A stretch of 64,000 bases of DNA. Source: Ananas comosus. Taxonomy: Eukaryota; Streptophyta; Magnoliopsida; Poales; Bromeliaceae. Position numbers and translations under genes: made by a program. Location: the NCBI RefSeq assembly GCF_001540865.1, contig NC_033640.1, positions 8,665,048 to 8,729,047 on the forward strand. Reading direction: 5' to 3'. Positions within the stretch are counted from its first letter, which is position 1; each line of letters starts with the position of its first letter. Positions 1 through 12,227 of the stretch are shown here, one piece after another. The notes below the pieces were generated by a model that saw nothing but the letters and a program-made list of their open reading frames with translations, was not told where the DNA came from and did no database searches.

Positions 1-151
1 CATATATATATATATAGAAGTTCCTTCAAAAAATTAGATCTTTGGGACTATGATTAATTTATATATAGCTAGCCGTTTGTTACATACATTCTACGCTTTC
101 TTTTCTTTTCCTCAGATGCATGTAACTCCTCCGGTAATAAGTTGCAGTAAG

Positions 152-2226
152 TTACTGGTACAAACCCAACCGGACCGGAGTTCCGGTGCTCCGAATCCAC
201 TGATCGCCGTTCAAGAAGGCGGCCACCGTGTACTTGGCGGCGTCGTCGCGGCTGGTGATGGTTCTGTATCCGGGCCAGCGCACCCGGGCGGCTGTGTCGG
301 CGCCGGCGCCCTTGTTGTTGTACTCGGCGTAGGACAGCGTCTTGAGGCCGAAGTCGCCGTCCCAGGGGAGGTATCCGTCGCGGCTGATGAAGTCGCCGAT
401 CTGCGACTCCATGATGATTGTGTGGGAGTACTCGCGCCAGGGGCGGCCGAGGTAGCTGCGGATGGCGAGCTTGTCGGGGACGAGGCGGCCGTCGGGGATG
501 ATGCGGCAGTGGTGGACGACGAAGCCGGTGGGCTGGTGGCCGTCGGAGCGGCCCTGCGCGGTGACGATGTTCTGCTGGTTGTCGAGCGGGCGGCGGACGA
601 CGAGGATGCAGTTCTGGAGGACGGCGGCGGCGTCGCCGAAGATGAAGTCGACGGTGCCGGAGATGATGCAGTTGCGGTAGAACTGCCGCATCGAGTGCGC
701 GTAGAGCGTGTCCTGGTAGCCCTCCATCCGGCAGTTCAGGAAAACGGACCGGTCCGACTGCACGCGCAGCGCCACCGCCTGGTGCTTGATCGCCCCTGCC
801 GTGTTGCGGAATCCTATGCCCGTGCCCACGAACCCATCCCCATGAACAGCTACGGAGGACCAAAAAATAATAATAATAATAATTTGGACCAAAAAGCGTA
901 ATTTAGCGCAAAATGAAACTACTTAATTAATTGTAAGAGTAGTTCAAATGTTTGCAGCAATTTTCTTACCAACAGTTGCACTTTTGTAGGTTGTCATGTT
1001 GTTGCCATCGGCAACGTTCCTGCTTCCGGTGATAATCGTCTTCCTCGAGCCATCTCCAAACAATGTCAGGTTCACCATCTGCTTCGGCACGATCACTTGC
1101 TCCTCGTACACGCCCTCTTTTATATATATCACAAACCTTAACACACCACACCATGTTGTCGTATCATAATTAGAAGACATATGCAGAACTAAGCTGCAGT
1201 GCTTTTAGAATCACGAGAACTTATGCGCTTCGAGAACTTTCGAAACGACGATCGGCTCTACAAAAAGAAATGTATGTAATATGGTTACCTCCCATCATAG
1301 GTCTTGGGCACGGCGTTAATGGCGTCGTTGATGGTGGTGAAGTTACCGGTCCCGTCTTTGGCCACAACGAGATTAGGCGTGAGATTGTTCTTAGCCTGCC
1401 CTTTGAGAGCTCGCCGCTCTTTGCTCGAGAGCCAAGCCGGAAAACCGTCGCCGCGGAGCTCCCTCCCCTCCTCGGCCTCGAGGAGGCGGCGGCGCCCGCC
1501 GCTGACTCCTGGGACGTGAAGGGAGGAGAGGAACGACGGCGCCTTTCCGATGATCGCCAATGCGTTGCTCGTCAGGTGCTTCGCGGCCTCCATCCCGTCC
1601 TTCATTTTCTTCTTCAGCTCTCCCTCCGGGAACCCCTCGACGCACGTCTCCTGGTCCGTGATAACCGAGCTCAGCCATATCCTCAGCTCGTGCCCCTTCT
1701 TCGGGAGGTCGTCGAGCCGGTGCGCATCTATGCCATTCATTGTCCTCAGGAGCTCGGCTTTCGCGTACCCGAACAGCTCCTTGCAGTCGTCGACCGCGGC
1801 CCTCACGCGGGGGTCGTCGCTCTTGACGCTGTCGGCGACGCGGCCGAAGGACTTGTCGACCTCGTCGGCGATCGCGGCGACGGCCGCCTTGATCAGGTCC
1901 TTGGGCGAGGAGGTGGAGTTCGCGGCGGCCTTCGAGAGGGCCTTCTCGCACGACTCCTTGTAGTCGGTCGGCGAGCAGAGCATCTTGACGGTCTTGGAGA
2001 CGGAGTGGATGCTGCTGTCGGCGGCGGCGGCGGCGGCGTTGGAGGTCGAGCTGCGCGAGGGCTCGGACGAGGTCTTCTCGCGGTTGACGACGCAGGCGGC
2101 GCCGACGATGACGAGGAGTACGACGGCGGCGGAGGCGCCTCCGATCATGAGGCGCTTGCGCTGCGTCCGCTGCTTCTCGGCCCGTCGCCGCTCCGTCAGG
2201 GGGCCGAAGTCTTGGAAGGCAGACAT
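152..2226 (-). CDS. Pectinesterase/pectinesterase inhibitor (type I PME precursor)
   Basis: Three exons on the minus strand: 2226-1289, 1136-970 and 849-152. All introns are GT-AG and the reading frame closes at 600 aa. The product de-esterifies wall homogalacturonan. Residues 1-26 are basic and cytosolic, and a hydrophobic segment at about 27-48 is a signal anchor. A four-helix PMEI-type pro-region follows (about 60-220), then the processing motif RRRLL. The catalytic domain starts near [12 protein letters not shown]. It carries GVYEE, GFRNTAG, YQDTLY, the catalytic-Asp motif GTVDFIFG and YLGRPW, so all the usual active-site segments are present. Length is typical of group-1 plant PMEs. The start is the first ATG after a pyrimidine-rich leader. 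The protein should be secreted, with the pro-region removed at RRLL (family knowledge). Function is confident; the particular paralogue is not determined. Confidence 0.95.
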
Positions 2227-2917
2227 GGTCGGAGATCTCTCTCTTTCTCTCTTTGTTTTACTTTTTTCTTTTTTTATTTTTTTTTTATTTTTTTTTTTGG
2301 GTTTTTCTCCCCTTTTTCTCTCTGCCTCGGAGAGAGAGGTAAGGCAGAGAGAGGGTGAAGGATGGGGTGGAGGGAAGAGAGATGTAGTTATTGAGAGCTC
2401 TGCTCTTTCTTAGAAAAGAAGGGTTGGGAGAGGTTTGAGGAGGTTGAATTTGAAAGTTAGTTATGGTCCAACCAAAACTATGACAACCGTTGGTAATGTT
2501 AATGAGCTAAATTTTCGGGCATTTGGTGTTGAGAATCATTTAATGCAATTAAGCAAAATAGAATTAGTGTAAAAGTTTTCAGAATGTTAAAAAAAAAAAA
2601 AAAAATAGTGATGACCTCCAAAATAAGAGAGATTGTATTATATATCAGTCATACCACATCATCTATTAACAGCTAATTATTTATCTACTTTTGAATAAAA
2701 AATACAACAAAATTTTTTTTCTAATAACTACAATGGACGGGTGAATTCAAAAAGAACAATATGCTTGGTCCGTGACGTTACTACATCAGTAATATAACTA
2801 ATGCATTCTAATTTTTTTTTTCCAAATAACGTATGATAATTGAGGAACACAATTAGCTGTCATTTATTATAATTTTATCTCTATTCAAGGATTATAAACC
2901 TTCCCTCTAAGACTTAA
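2227..2917. other. Upstream spacer of the pectinesterase gene
   Basis: The first 120 bases, read on the minus strand, are a purine-rich leader (pyrimidine-rich on the plus strand). The remainder is AT-rich with homopolymer runs. I see no coding potential and no unambiguous TATA box. Confidence 0.5.
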
Positions 2918-3273
2918 GCCTCCGTTTGGTTCGGGGTTAAGGAAAAAGTAGCTATACCAGGGATAGGGTTAAGTTCAGGGTTAAAGTGGTGTTAAAATTT
3001 TTTTGTGTTTGGTTGGAGTAGGTGGGATAAAAAGATAATGATTGATAAATAAGAAAAAAGGTGAGGGCTCGGGATGCGTGCGGGGTTAAAGTTGGGAAGG
3101 GGAGTGGGGTTAATGATTGATAAAGAAAAAAAAGGTGAGAGCTCGGGATGCGTGCGGGGTTAAAGTTGGGAAGGGGGTGGGGTTTACTAACCCCACCCTT
3201 TTTTCATGATGTTTGGGTATAAATTGGGGGTTAAGGGGTTATTCCACCCCTTAACCCCCAACCAAACGGGGGC
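2918..3273. mobile_element. Tourist/PIF-Harbinger-like MITE
   Basis: The ends are inverted: the left reads GCCTCCGTTTGGTT and the right end's reverse complement reads GCCCCCGTTTGGTT. TAA flanks both sides (2915-2917 and 3274-3276), the expected 3-bp target duplication for this superfamily. The interior contains a roughly 70-bp tandem duplication (about 3035-3108 and 3110-3178) rich in the word GGGGTTAA. There is no transposase, so it is non-autonomous. Confidence 0.8.
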
Positions 3274-4422
3274 TAAAAAATTATTAGAGGGATGTAAAAT
3301 TGATACGTAATTGTTGATTGAGGGCTCCATGAGGTGTCGTTGGAGAGCTCCAATTGAAGTTTTATCTATTCAGAGATACGCTCTTTGGTAGGACTCTAAA
3401 AGATATATCATAACTGACTCATTAGACGGGCTAGGATAGATTGGGTCTGCTTTAGGCTCAGTTAATTTTGCTCGACCAGGCCCGAAAATTCTATACCTCC
3501 TTATTGAAAATTGCCAACCCAGGTTAGATCAGGCCAAGCCAACCAAAGAAATGGTAGGAGTAAGTTGGCTCTGATTTTCTCCGGCCACGGAACTGCACTG
3601 GGAAGGCCGGACTTACAAAAACTCGGGTCTGCCCGCCGTTGTTTTTGATGCTCGCTTGGTCCGGCATTTTTTGAGTCGGGCGAGCCTGGTGTAGCAGATC
3701 AAGCAGGCCAAGTCAGGTCAGGTCAGGTCAGGTCAGATTTGCTCAGACCTAGGTCGACCGCACAAGACCCATTTGGCACGAGAATAAAACAAGTCGCTCC
3801 GATTCGCAAACGGTACAGCACTCATACAATCATTTCAGCAAGAAATTAAGAAGTTTATAATCCTCAAGGTGATTAGAAATGCATTAAAGTCGAAAAAGAA
3901 GCACACATCTTAGGATTTTGTATACAACATCCATCACCCTGTGTGAACTATTTCATGATCAACCGTCGCGAATCACAACCCTCAATCTCCTATCGAACAG
4001 TTAAACTGTGGAATATGTTTCAGCTAGTGAGCAGTTTGATACATCCATTATAACATATTCTAGATGGCAAAAGATTAGAAAGGAGATTGAAAATTTCTTT
4101 TCAGAGCTAGATGCATCTTAACTGAAGCAGTCATAAAGCTATTTACAGTAGTGATGTACACAAATTGAATGGATTTCATATAATGCTGTAAGAATCAAAT
4201 GTACAACAAAATATACAATATCGCAAGAATGAGGGGATCAATTCTCGCATCAGTCGGTTAGATTGCTTGTGCTGTTGCATACCAAAAATAAGCTAATTCA
4301 AGAATACATCATGTTACCTGTCTAAGAAGTGAACCCATATTTCCACTAGCAGTGCAGATAATGCCCCTTAAGATTTTGTATCTTCTTACTTCACAACATT
4401 TTCTCTTCATTTACAGCTGCAA
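3274..4422. other. Spacer with a degenerate repeat
   Basis: Positions 3418-3790 are richer in G+C and full of GGCCCG-like words. A pentanucleotide run (AGGTC)n lies at about 3712-3737. This looks like an old transposon remnant without recognisable ends. From 3790 to 4422 the DNA is unique-looking and should contain the 3' UTR of the PPR gene. No gene is seen. Confidence 0.4.
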
Positions 4423-7101
4423 TCACCAATAATCTCTGCAAGAACACTTCCCGTCTTTGAAATGGTGCAAGCACTTGGGATCCTTTATGAACATATCACG
4501 GTCATATTGCTTTGAGATCAACTTGGCAAACGTGTGACAATGTGTACACATTCTTACACTTTTCATTATCCTTATGTTTGTAAACTTAGGGGAATTTATA
4601 ATCCCAAAAGCAATCGCTTTCTTCTCACTATGGATGCCACCAACTTCTTCCTTTTCTTCCTCGAAATCGAGCCTCGAATTACCACGATCAGTCAAAACTG
4701 GCTTAAAATCATCTATCATAGTTTTAAATTGATTATACTTTTCGAGATCGAAACTAACACCGTTAAAGAAGCAATATACCTTGTTTCTAACTTCCAACCA
4801 AGAACAACCGTAAGAGTCATCAAACTTCCTTGCTTTCTTAGGCTTCCTAACCTTCGATAAGTTATAGGACTGCCCGCATAAAGCTTGTACATGAGATAGT
4901 AGCCTGTGAATCCTAGGGTTTCTTGGTTCAAGCTTAAAAAGATTCTCTGCTGCAAGATTCGCTAGCCTGATATTCTCATATATTCTTGCCGCAGTAAAAA
5001 ATGCATCCCAGAAAGCAAAGTCCGGCACAATTGACATATTCTCGACAAGATCAGATGCTTCTCTAAGTCCACCCGACCGGCCATAAAGACCGACCATTGC
5101 TGTATAATGTTCTAATCTCCTCATTAGCTGATATTCATTTTCCATAGTAGAGAGGAGATCTTGTGCTTGGTTCACATTGCCTTCAAGACCACAGGCAATA
5201 ATCATACTAGCGAAAGTAGCATGATTCGGTTTCATGCCTTCCATTTCCATCTCCAAAAATAGATTTCGGGCACTATGAGAATGACCATGCATCACACAAG
5301 CTCCGATAATTGAGTTCCACGAGATGAGATCCCTCAATTTAAGGCCATCAAACACTGCTTTAGCACTTGCCATGTTACCAGATTTCGCGTAAGCGTCAAT
5401 AAGAGCGTTTGCAACGGAAGTATTGTTTTGCAAGTCATAGTGAAGTATGCTAGCATGGATCTCCCTCACTTTCCATGCCGATATTACATTCGCGCATGCC
5501 GGAATTATACTCAAAATAGTAACTGAATTGGGTCTCATAGAAGCAGACTGCATTTGTCTAAATATCCTTAGGGCTTTATCCAAATGACCATTGTGCACTG
5601 AACCAGCTATAAGAGCATTCCATGAAGCTGTGTTCCTCTTAACTCCTTCAATTTCCATCCTTTGAAAGAGTTCCATGGCTTGGTCCTCGTCCCCGTTTTG
5701 TACATACCCAGAAATCATCGCATTCCAAGTCACTACATTTCGTCGAACACCAAATCTCTCCATCTTGCAGAAAAGTTCGAAAGCTTTTCCACAATACCCA
5801 GCTTGCGTATAACCCCCAATCATCGAATTCCATGAGAAAACATCTTTCGCCGGCATTTTCTCAAAAACCTTACGAGCATCTTCCAACCTCCCACATTTTG
5901 CATACATGTCCACTAACGAATTCCCCACCAAAACAGCGTTTACACATCCTATCTTAACAGCATATGAATGGAGCTCCCTCCCATGGGTCAAAGATTTCAA
6001 AGAAGCACAAGCTGAAATTGCACTCGAAACAGTGATGCCATTCGGCTCCACACCCAAAAGCCGCATCTTCTGAAAGAGATCGAGCGCTTCATTTTCCCTG
6101 TCATTTTGAGCAAAACCCGATATCAAACTAGTCCAAGTGAATACATCTGCGGCAATCCCATAATTCTCCATCTCCTTCGTCAGCTCCGTTGCGATATTAA
6201 GATAGCCCGACTTACAATAGCTTGCTATCAATATATTCCAAGTGACGAGGCCCGGTTCGACCCCTTCCGCTCTCATCAGCTTAAAGAGGCTCAATGCTTG
6301 CTCCCTCTCTCCACATTGGCAACACCCGGAGATTATCGAATTCCACGACACATCATCCTTCACAACCATTTGCTCGAAGAACCTCTTCGCGGAACTCAAT
6401 TCACCGCACTTTGAATACATAGCTAACACCGAATTCACTAGATGGTTACCTTCCGGTGAGTCGATAAAACCCAACCGAACCGCTAAAGAGTGCAACAACA
6501 TCCCTACCGCTACGTCCCCAGTGTTCGCGCACGCCTGCAAAATTCTCGTGAGCAAGAACCGATCGGGCATTACTTCTTCGCCAACCATGCGAGCAAAAAG
6601 CCCAGCAACCTCCTCCCACCGATGCTCCCAAACGCAGGCGCCGATCATTGCCGACCACGCGAAGAGATTTCTCTCGCGCATTTCATCGAACACCTTGCGG
6701 GCATCGTCGAAGCTCCCACATTTAGCGTACATGCTCACCACTTTGGCCCCAACGAAAGGGTCCGCGCCGCCCTCCACCGCAGCTGCGGCCGAGGAGTGGA
6801 GCCTCCGACCGAGCTCGATCGACTCCGAATCGATGCACGATTGCAGGAGGGAAATGTAGGTTCTGGGTTTGATGGGGCGCCCCTGTTCGAGCGCCAAAAT
6901 GGCGTCTTGGAGCCGCCCGTTGCGGCGGAGACGGTGCAAATGGGAATCGATGGGCTTGTGGGTTTTTGGCTTGAGGGTTTTGGGGGAGAGAGGGAAGGGT
7001 TTGATGGGGTTGGTGAAGGAGTTTGGAGGAGGAGGCGGTGGTGGTGGTGGTGGTGGTGGTGGGGGTTTGTATTGTTTGTAGGGGGAGTGTGGAGTGTCCA
7101 T
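4423..7101 (-). CDS. PPR protein, PLS class with C-terminal DYW domain (At1g19720-like)
   Basis: A single uninterrupted reading frame of 892 aa. A proline run at about residues 13-26 comes from a GGT/CCA repeat and precedes a basic, proline-rich N-terminus, plausibly an organelle transit region. About 15-17 PPR motifs (WNSMI/WNALI...GY repeats) run from about residue 85 to 690. An E/E+ section follows and then a DYW deaminase domain with HSEK, CTHCH and the terminal CSCRDYW. HxE and CxxC are the zinc/catalytic residues of C-to-U RNA editing factors. Length and motif order match Arabidopsis At1g19720 (about 890 aa). Repeats such as WNILIASYCKSG and VREIHASIL look orthologous. The probable role is editing of specific plastid or mitochondrial transcripts; the target site is unknown. 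The gene is intronless, as is common in this family. Confidence 0.93.
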   Translation of the reverse strand: MDTPHSPYKQYKPPPPPPPPPPPPPPNSFTNPIKPFPLSPKTLKPKTHKPIDSHLHRLRRNGRLQDAILALEQGRPIKPRTYISLLQSCIDSESIELGRRLHSSAAAAVEGGADPFVGAKVVSMYAKCGSFDDARKVFDEMRERNLFAWSAMIGACVWEHRWEEVAGLFARMVGEEVMPDRFLLTRILQACANTGDVAVGMLLHSLAVRLGFIDSPEGNHLVNSVLAMYSKCGELSSAKRFFEQMVVKDDVSWNSIISGCCQCGEREQALSLFKLMRAEGVEPGLVTWNILIASYCKSGYLNIATELTKEMENYGIAADVFTWTSLISGFAQNDRENEALDLFQKMRLLGVEPNGITVSSAISACASLKSLTHGRELHSYAVKIGCVNAVLVGNSLVDMYAKCGRLEDARKVFEKMPAKDVFSWNSMIGGYTQAGYCGKAFELFCKMERFGVRRNVVTWNAMISGYVQNGDEDQAMELFQRMEIEGVKRNTASWNALIAGSVHNGHLDKALRIFRQMQSASMRPNSVTILSIIPACANVISAWKVREIHASILHYDLQNNTSVANALIDAYAKSGNMASAKAVFDGLKLRDLISWNSIIGACVMHGHSHSARNLFLEMEMEGMKPNHATFASMIIACGLEGNVNQAQDLLSTMENEYQLMRRLEHYTAMVGLYGRSGGLREASDLVENMSIVPDFAFWDAFFTAARIYENIRLANLAAENLFKLEPRNPRIHRLLSHVQALCGQSYNLSKVRKPKKARKFDDSYGCSWLEVRNKVYCFFNGVSFDLEKYNQFKTMIDDFKPVLTDRGNSRLDFEEEKEEVGGIHSEKKAIAFGIINSPKFTNIRIMKSVRMCTHCHTFAKLISKQYDRDMFIKDPKCLHHFKDGKCSCRDYW
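7028..7068. repeat. (GGT)n microsatellite inside the PPR coding region
   Basis: A trinucleotide run encodes the N-terminal proline tract of the PPR protein on the minus strand. Length changes here alter only the number of prolines. A second run, (AAG)n at about 7118-7149, lies in the 5' leader. Confidence 0.85.
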
Positions 7102-8342
7102 TAATGGAGGACTGAGGAGGAAGAAGAAGAAGAAGAAGAAGAAGAAGAGGGTGGTGGAGGGGAAGGGTGGGAAAGGAAAGGTGTTGGTTTTGTGGCCTTT
7201 GGGGTTTTTTTTTTTTTTTTTTTTTCTTTTTGGAAAATTTCAAATTCCAGTAGTTTCGCAATTTCTTATTTTACTGTTTAAAATTTATCACTTTCGTACT
7301 ATATAATTTTATTTTAAAAATTTTCAAATACCAGTAGTTTTGCAATTTCTTATTTTACTATTTAAAGTTTATCACTTTCGTACTCTATAAATTTATTTTT
7401 TTTCTTTTGTTATCTCGTCAATAATTTTTTTTTGTTAAATCAGTGACAAAGTTAAACTAAAAGATACTAAAATAAATATTCGATAAACTATAGGTAGAAT
7501 ATCTTAAGTTTTTTATACATAATTGAACGAAAAATTAATAGAGGAGCTGGCGAAAAGAAAAAAAATAAAACCACAGAGTACTAAATTGATACACTTTAAA
7601 CTATATAGTATTAAAATAAAAAAAAGTGAAATAATAGCGATGGTATTTGAAGTTTACCTTTTTTTTTTTTACAAACGATAAAAATACTTTGTTCTCAAAT
7701 TTTAATATAATATAATTTTTAACTCAAATTTTATAATTAAATTTTATAATCTAATTTAGTTTAGTATATATTAGTGTACTTCTATGTGAAAGTTGTGTAG
7801 CCATTTAATTATTGCTATTATCATGTCATCAATATTGCTATATCACTTTCTGATTAGTTATACATTAATTTTTTATCAATTAAAATAAAATATAAAATTT
7901 TATTATAAAATAATTTTAAAATTTTGAATTAGAAATTACAATAGCTAAGTTTAAGGACTGGATTGTAGCCCACCTCAGTTTGAGGACCCAAAGCAAATGA
8001 TTAATGGCTTGTGGAACTACCATTTTTGACCCCAAAAAAAATTTAACAATATAACTCAGAATAATTTAATTTTAGAAAATCAAAAAGTAAAAGTATATAA
8101 AAAATAATGATAATAAAATAAAGTTGAGGAGTCTCCATGCATTTTTAATTTCCTTTTTTTTAAGTAATTATCTTAAATTTTAAATACAAATATTATCTGG
8201 AACTCCATTTCCTGCGGACACCTTGCACCCAGGACAGGACAAGATATTGCGTGGACCGAGTTCACCAACTCAGCTGTGGACCACCATTTTATTTTTTTCT
8301 TTTTTATTTATTTTTTAAGATATGGGAGTAACCGAGTAAGTC
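7102..8342. other. AT-rich spacer upstream of the PPR gene
   Basis: Contains the (AAG)n leader, a long T-run near 7207-7226 and a roughly 78-bp imperfect tandem duplication at 7236-7397. The rest is AT-rich sequence with no coding potential I can support. Confidence 0.5.
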
Positions 8343-9010
8343 ATATCAAAAGTAATCCGAAAACTAAATCTGTGTCAAGAGCAAGTGCTTAAATTTTTAG
8401 GAGCCATTTGGTGTTGAGGGTTATTTAATCGAGTTAATTTTATACAGGCCCTGCAAATATAGAGAATAGCAAATATATTTATATAAAATTTAACTTTCTT
8501 ATGTTGTTCTTATAAAAGTCGTGATATTTTTAAATATATTTCTACAGTTGGAATCCGTTCGAAAAATTTAGTTAACCATAAATTAAATATTTAAATTCGG
8601 TTAGTTTATGGTTAGTTTTTTATATTTTTACCTCTCTTATATTATGCTGTTATGATTTTTAGAGCGATATATTTTTTATGGCAACATTAAAAATATAAAC
8701 GGTTCTCTAACGGTAACAAATTACAGGGACATACTTGAAAATATTAGAATTTTTATAAAAAATATATATATAAAAGTTGAACTTTATAGAAATACATTTG
8801 TCATTCATTATGTTTGTAGGGATCTATATTAAATTAATTCTATTTAATATTATTATGCAAAAATATTTGATGCAGGAAAAAGTATATGGTAATATGTTTC
8901 TTTCGTTCTTCTTATGAATCTACAAAAGATATATTGTAATCACATAATTATAATTTCTATAATGTAATATCTTTTATGGGTTCGAGGGGAATATTTTTGC
9001 ATAATAATAT
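8343..9010. repeat. First copy of a duplicated AT-rich segment ending at a single N
   Basis: Matches 9012-9668 closely with scattered substitutions and small indels. The N at 9011 separates the copies. The last dozen bases before the N differ from the second copy; they complete a 21-bp inverted repeat with 8848-8870. Confidence 0.85.
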
Positions 9011-9011
9011 N

Positions 9012-9668
9012 ATATCAAAAGTAATCCGAAAACTAAATCTGTGTCAAGAGCAAGTGCTTAAATTTTTAGGAGCCATTTGGTGTTGAGGGTTATTTAATCG
9101 AGTTAATTTTATACAGGTCTATGTAAATATAGTGAATAGCAAATATATTTATATAAATTTCAACTTTCGTATATTGTTCTTATAAAAGTTGTGATATTTT
9201 TAAATATATTTTTACAGTTGGAATCCGTTCGAAAAATTTAGTTAACCATAAATTAAATATTTAAATTTGGTTAGTTTATGGTTAGTTTTTTATATTTTTA
9301 CCTCTCTTATATTATACTGTTATGATTTTTAGAGCGATATATTTTTTATGGCAACATTAAAAATATAAACGGTTCTCTAACGGTAACAAATTACAGGGAC
9401 ATATTTGAAAATATTAGAACTTTTACAAAAAATAAATATATAAAAATTGAAATTTGTCAGAATACATTTGGCATTCATTATGTTTGTAGGGATCTATATA
9501 AAATTAATTCTATTTAATATTATTATGCAAAAATATTTGATGCAGGAAAAAGCATATGGTAATATGTTTCTTTCGTTCTTCTTATGAATCTACAAAAGAT
9601 ATATTGTAATCACATAATTATAATTTCTATAATGTAATATCTTTTATGGGTTCGAGGGGAATATTTTT
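9012..9668. repeat. Second copy of the 8343-9010 segment
   Basis: Direct duplicate starting immediately after the N. Probably an unmerged contig overlap rather than a biological duplication. No gene inside. Confidence 0.85.
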
Positions 9669-10590
9669 TCGATAAAAACGGACAATATTTATCTGAACTA
9701 TAGGCTATTTTGAATTGACTATCCGATCTTTCAAAATTTTGATTTTACTATCAGTTTTTTAATTTGTCTGATTTGAATCAGTCAACGATATTTTAACTTT
9801 AAAATTTACATTAATTGTTTTGATAAATTTATAGTAATGAGAATTGTATGAAATATGCTAACTATACATATAAAGATAAATGGCGCGTTCAAATTTTGAA
9901 GTCGATGTGTTGTTGACTGGCTAAAATCAAACAAATTGAAATGTTAGGTATTAATCAGAATTTTGAAATATCGTATAATCGAATCAAAATAGCTTATAGT
10001 CCAGATAAATTTCATATATTTTTATTTATTTTTTTTCAATTCTCGCTATAATCTGAAACGAAACCTAACTATTAGAATATTGGTGGTTAGTACTCGTGTT
10101 GCACTCTCCTATCTCAATCCCTATCATCCAATTGTTTTTAGCTTTTTTTATATATACAAATTTTAATTTTCTTTAATTGAGTGGTGCACGTTTGGGCCAC
10201 CAAAAGGAGAGAGTGAACCAAATCAAACTGATTTGAAATTGGTTTAAATTGGTTCATCTTCAAAATAAAAAAAACCTGAATAATTTAAAAAATTTATATC
10301 ATCAAGATCTATATAAATTTACAATGAAAATGGGCTAACAATGAAAATGGATAATACACGAATATGATTAATTCTGATAAATTTATACTTTGCTACCTAA
10401 ATTTTGAGTTTGATATTCATTTCAAAAGACAAGATAAAAAAAAGGAATTATCGCATTTTAATCTCAGCTAAGTTTTGAGATTACGAATTTAATTACCCTT
10501 GCAAAGTTTAATTATTATATATAGATATATATATATATATTTATAGTATAATAGGAGAGAGAGAGAGAAGATGAGAGAGAGAGAGAGGTG
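9669..10590. other. AT-rich spacer
   Basis: No coding region recognised. (TA)n and (GA)n microsatellites at about 10515-10588 abut the next inverted-repeat element. Confidence 0.5.
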
Positions 10591-11141
10591 AGCGCTACTA
10601 TGCTATCGGAAGCACGGACCTTCGTGCTCAGCTCATTTTCGATGTTGCCGACTTTCAATGCGTCAATCGGCTCTGTTAAAATTGATCTGGAGTATTTAAA
10701 AGTACCTTACAAAATAAATTTTGTATTTTTACATATAAATTTGCCTAGTGATTTTTAAACGAAAGCGCGGCTCAAAATCAACGGTTGCTGAAAATAAAAA
10801 TCTTACAAATGTGAAGTAATATGACATTTAAAATTTATATATCAAAAGATTATTGATTTGTTTATAGTAATAAAGAATTTTCTATCAAAATTTCCATCTG
10901 ATTTGATATTTCGTACACGGTTAAACTTGTAAAACGGAATCACTTTGACCATTAAATTTGTTTTGAGTTTTGAGCACCATTCGTATCACTAGGCAAATGA
11001 TATGTTCGATAAAATAATAAAATTTATTTCTAGGTACTCAATACTCTAGATCAAGTTTAACGGAGCGATCACGATTCGAAAGTCGCCAGATCGAAAACGA
11101 GCTGAAAGGTACGGAAGCTCCGTGCTCTGATAGATAGTAGA
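10591..11141. mobile_element. Long-TIR MITE-like element, member 1
   Basis: About 100 bp at the left end (CTACTATGCTATCGGAAGCA...) is repeated in inverted orientation at the right end (...CGTGCTCTGATAGATAGTAG) with moderate divergence. The element is bounded by (GA)n on the left and (TA)n on the right. It has no transposase. It shares its arms with the elements at 12577 and 13284. Confidence 0.65.
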
Positions 11142-11144
11142 TCC

Positions 11145-11197
<53 letters not shown>

Positions 11198-11990
11198 CTC
11201 TGGAGTTGTAAAATATGTAAATCTGTTCTTACGAATTTATTATCGTGACTATTAAATATTTGCTATTAGAATCATTAAACCCTTGAAAAAGTATTTTTTT
11301 GTTAACTTTTTTTTAAGGATTTACAATTTATGGTCTACATAGAATAATGTGAAACTTGAGATGAAAATATTATAAATGATTAATAATATTAAATAAAGTT
11401 AAAAAATAATTTTTCATAGAAAAAATTAACTTTAACTGGATAAATTAACAGAGAGGAATATACTTGCAAATCTATACAATTTTGAAGGGATATATTTGGT
11501 AACTAAAATTTTATATTGATAAATATGTAATTTTAAAAAATTAGTGTGAGCAATTATCTAGGCTTATTTGGTAATGAAATTAAGGATAACACTCTTATGC
11601 TCAATCACATTTGCCTAGTATTAATTGGAGATGAGCACATATTAATAATTAAAAAAGGTTTTATTAAAAACAATTCACATTTTCTCATTTTGAATGTTTG
11701 ATGGTCTAATTTTTTTAGTGACTATACAGAGATTCAAAGCAAACAATCTAAATTGAAATTTTTTAATTGTGTTTATTGTTCTCGAATTCTAATATCATGC
11801 ATTGATGAACAATTTTGGCTAAGTTTTTATTTTTGAAAGATGTCCATAGACCACAGCTTATTTTCGCACAAAGCAAGATTCAAATCCGAAGTTATTAAAT
11901 TTCAATATAAAAAATATAAAATAATAAACTGTTTTAAATAGCGATGACATAAAGGATAGCGATTATGAAACTCCAAAATAATATATATAG
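11142..11990. other. AT-rich spacer with (TA)n
   Basis: A pure (TA)n run of about 45 bp at 11152-11196. The remainder is AT-rich and non-coding as far as I can see. Confidence 0.5.
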
Positions 11991-12227
11991 AGAGTAAAGC
12001 TATTATATTTTCAAAAGCATAATGGAGTTTGTGCTTCAAACTTTTTGGCCCTTAGATCATTCACTTTAATCATTTCTGATTTTTAGATTTATATAATTAT
12101 TCTATATGAGGACTACTCAATCCTAAGAGAACCATTATTATTCTGATCCTATAATTCTTGATCTAAGAACTAAAAAATCGAAAACACCGACTCTCTTCTG
12201 CTTTCGATGGCATAATAGTTCTACACA
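11991..12227. mobile_element. Short MITE related to the long-TIR family
   Basis: Left end AAGCTATTATATTTTCAAAAGCATAATGG pairs with the right end CTTTCGATGGCATAATAGTTCTACAC in inverted orientation. Both resemble the CTACTATGCTATCGGAAGC end of the longer elements. Non-coding. Confidence 0.55.

Noticed and set aside
50..901. Long plus-strand reading frame over the pectinesterase
   Set aside because: Antisense shadow of exon 3, which carries all pectinesterase motifs; the frame is Val/Gly/Asp-rich low-complexity from GC bias.
1270..2358. 362-codon plus-strand reading frame
   Set aside because: Shadow of PME exon 1 ending in a poly-Phe tract from the pyrimidine leader.
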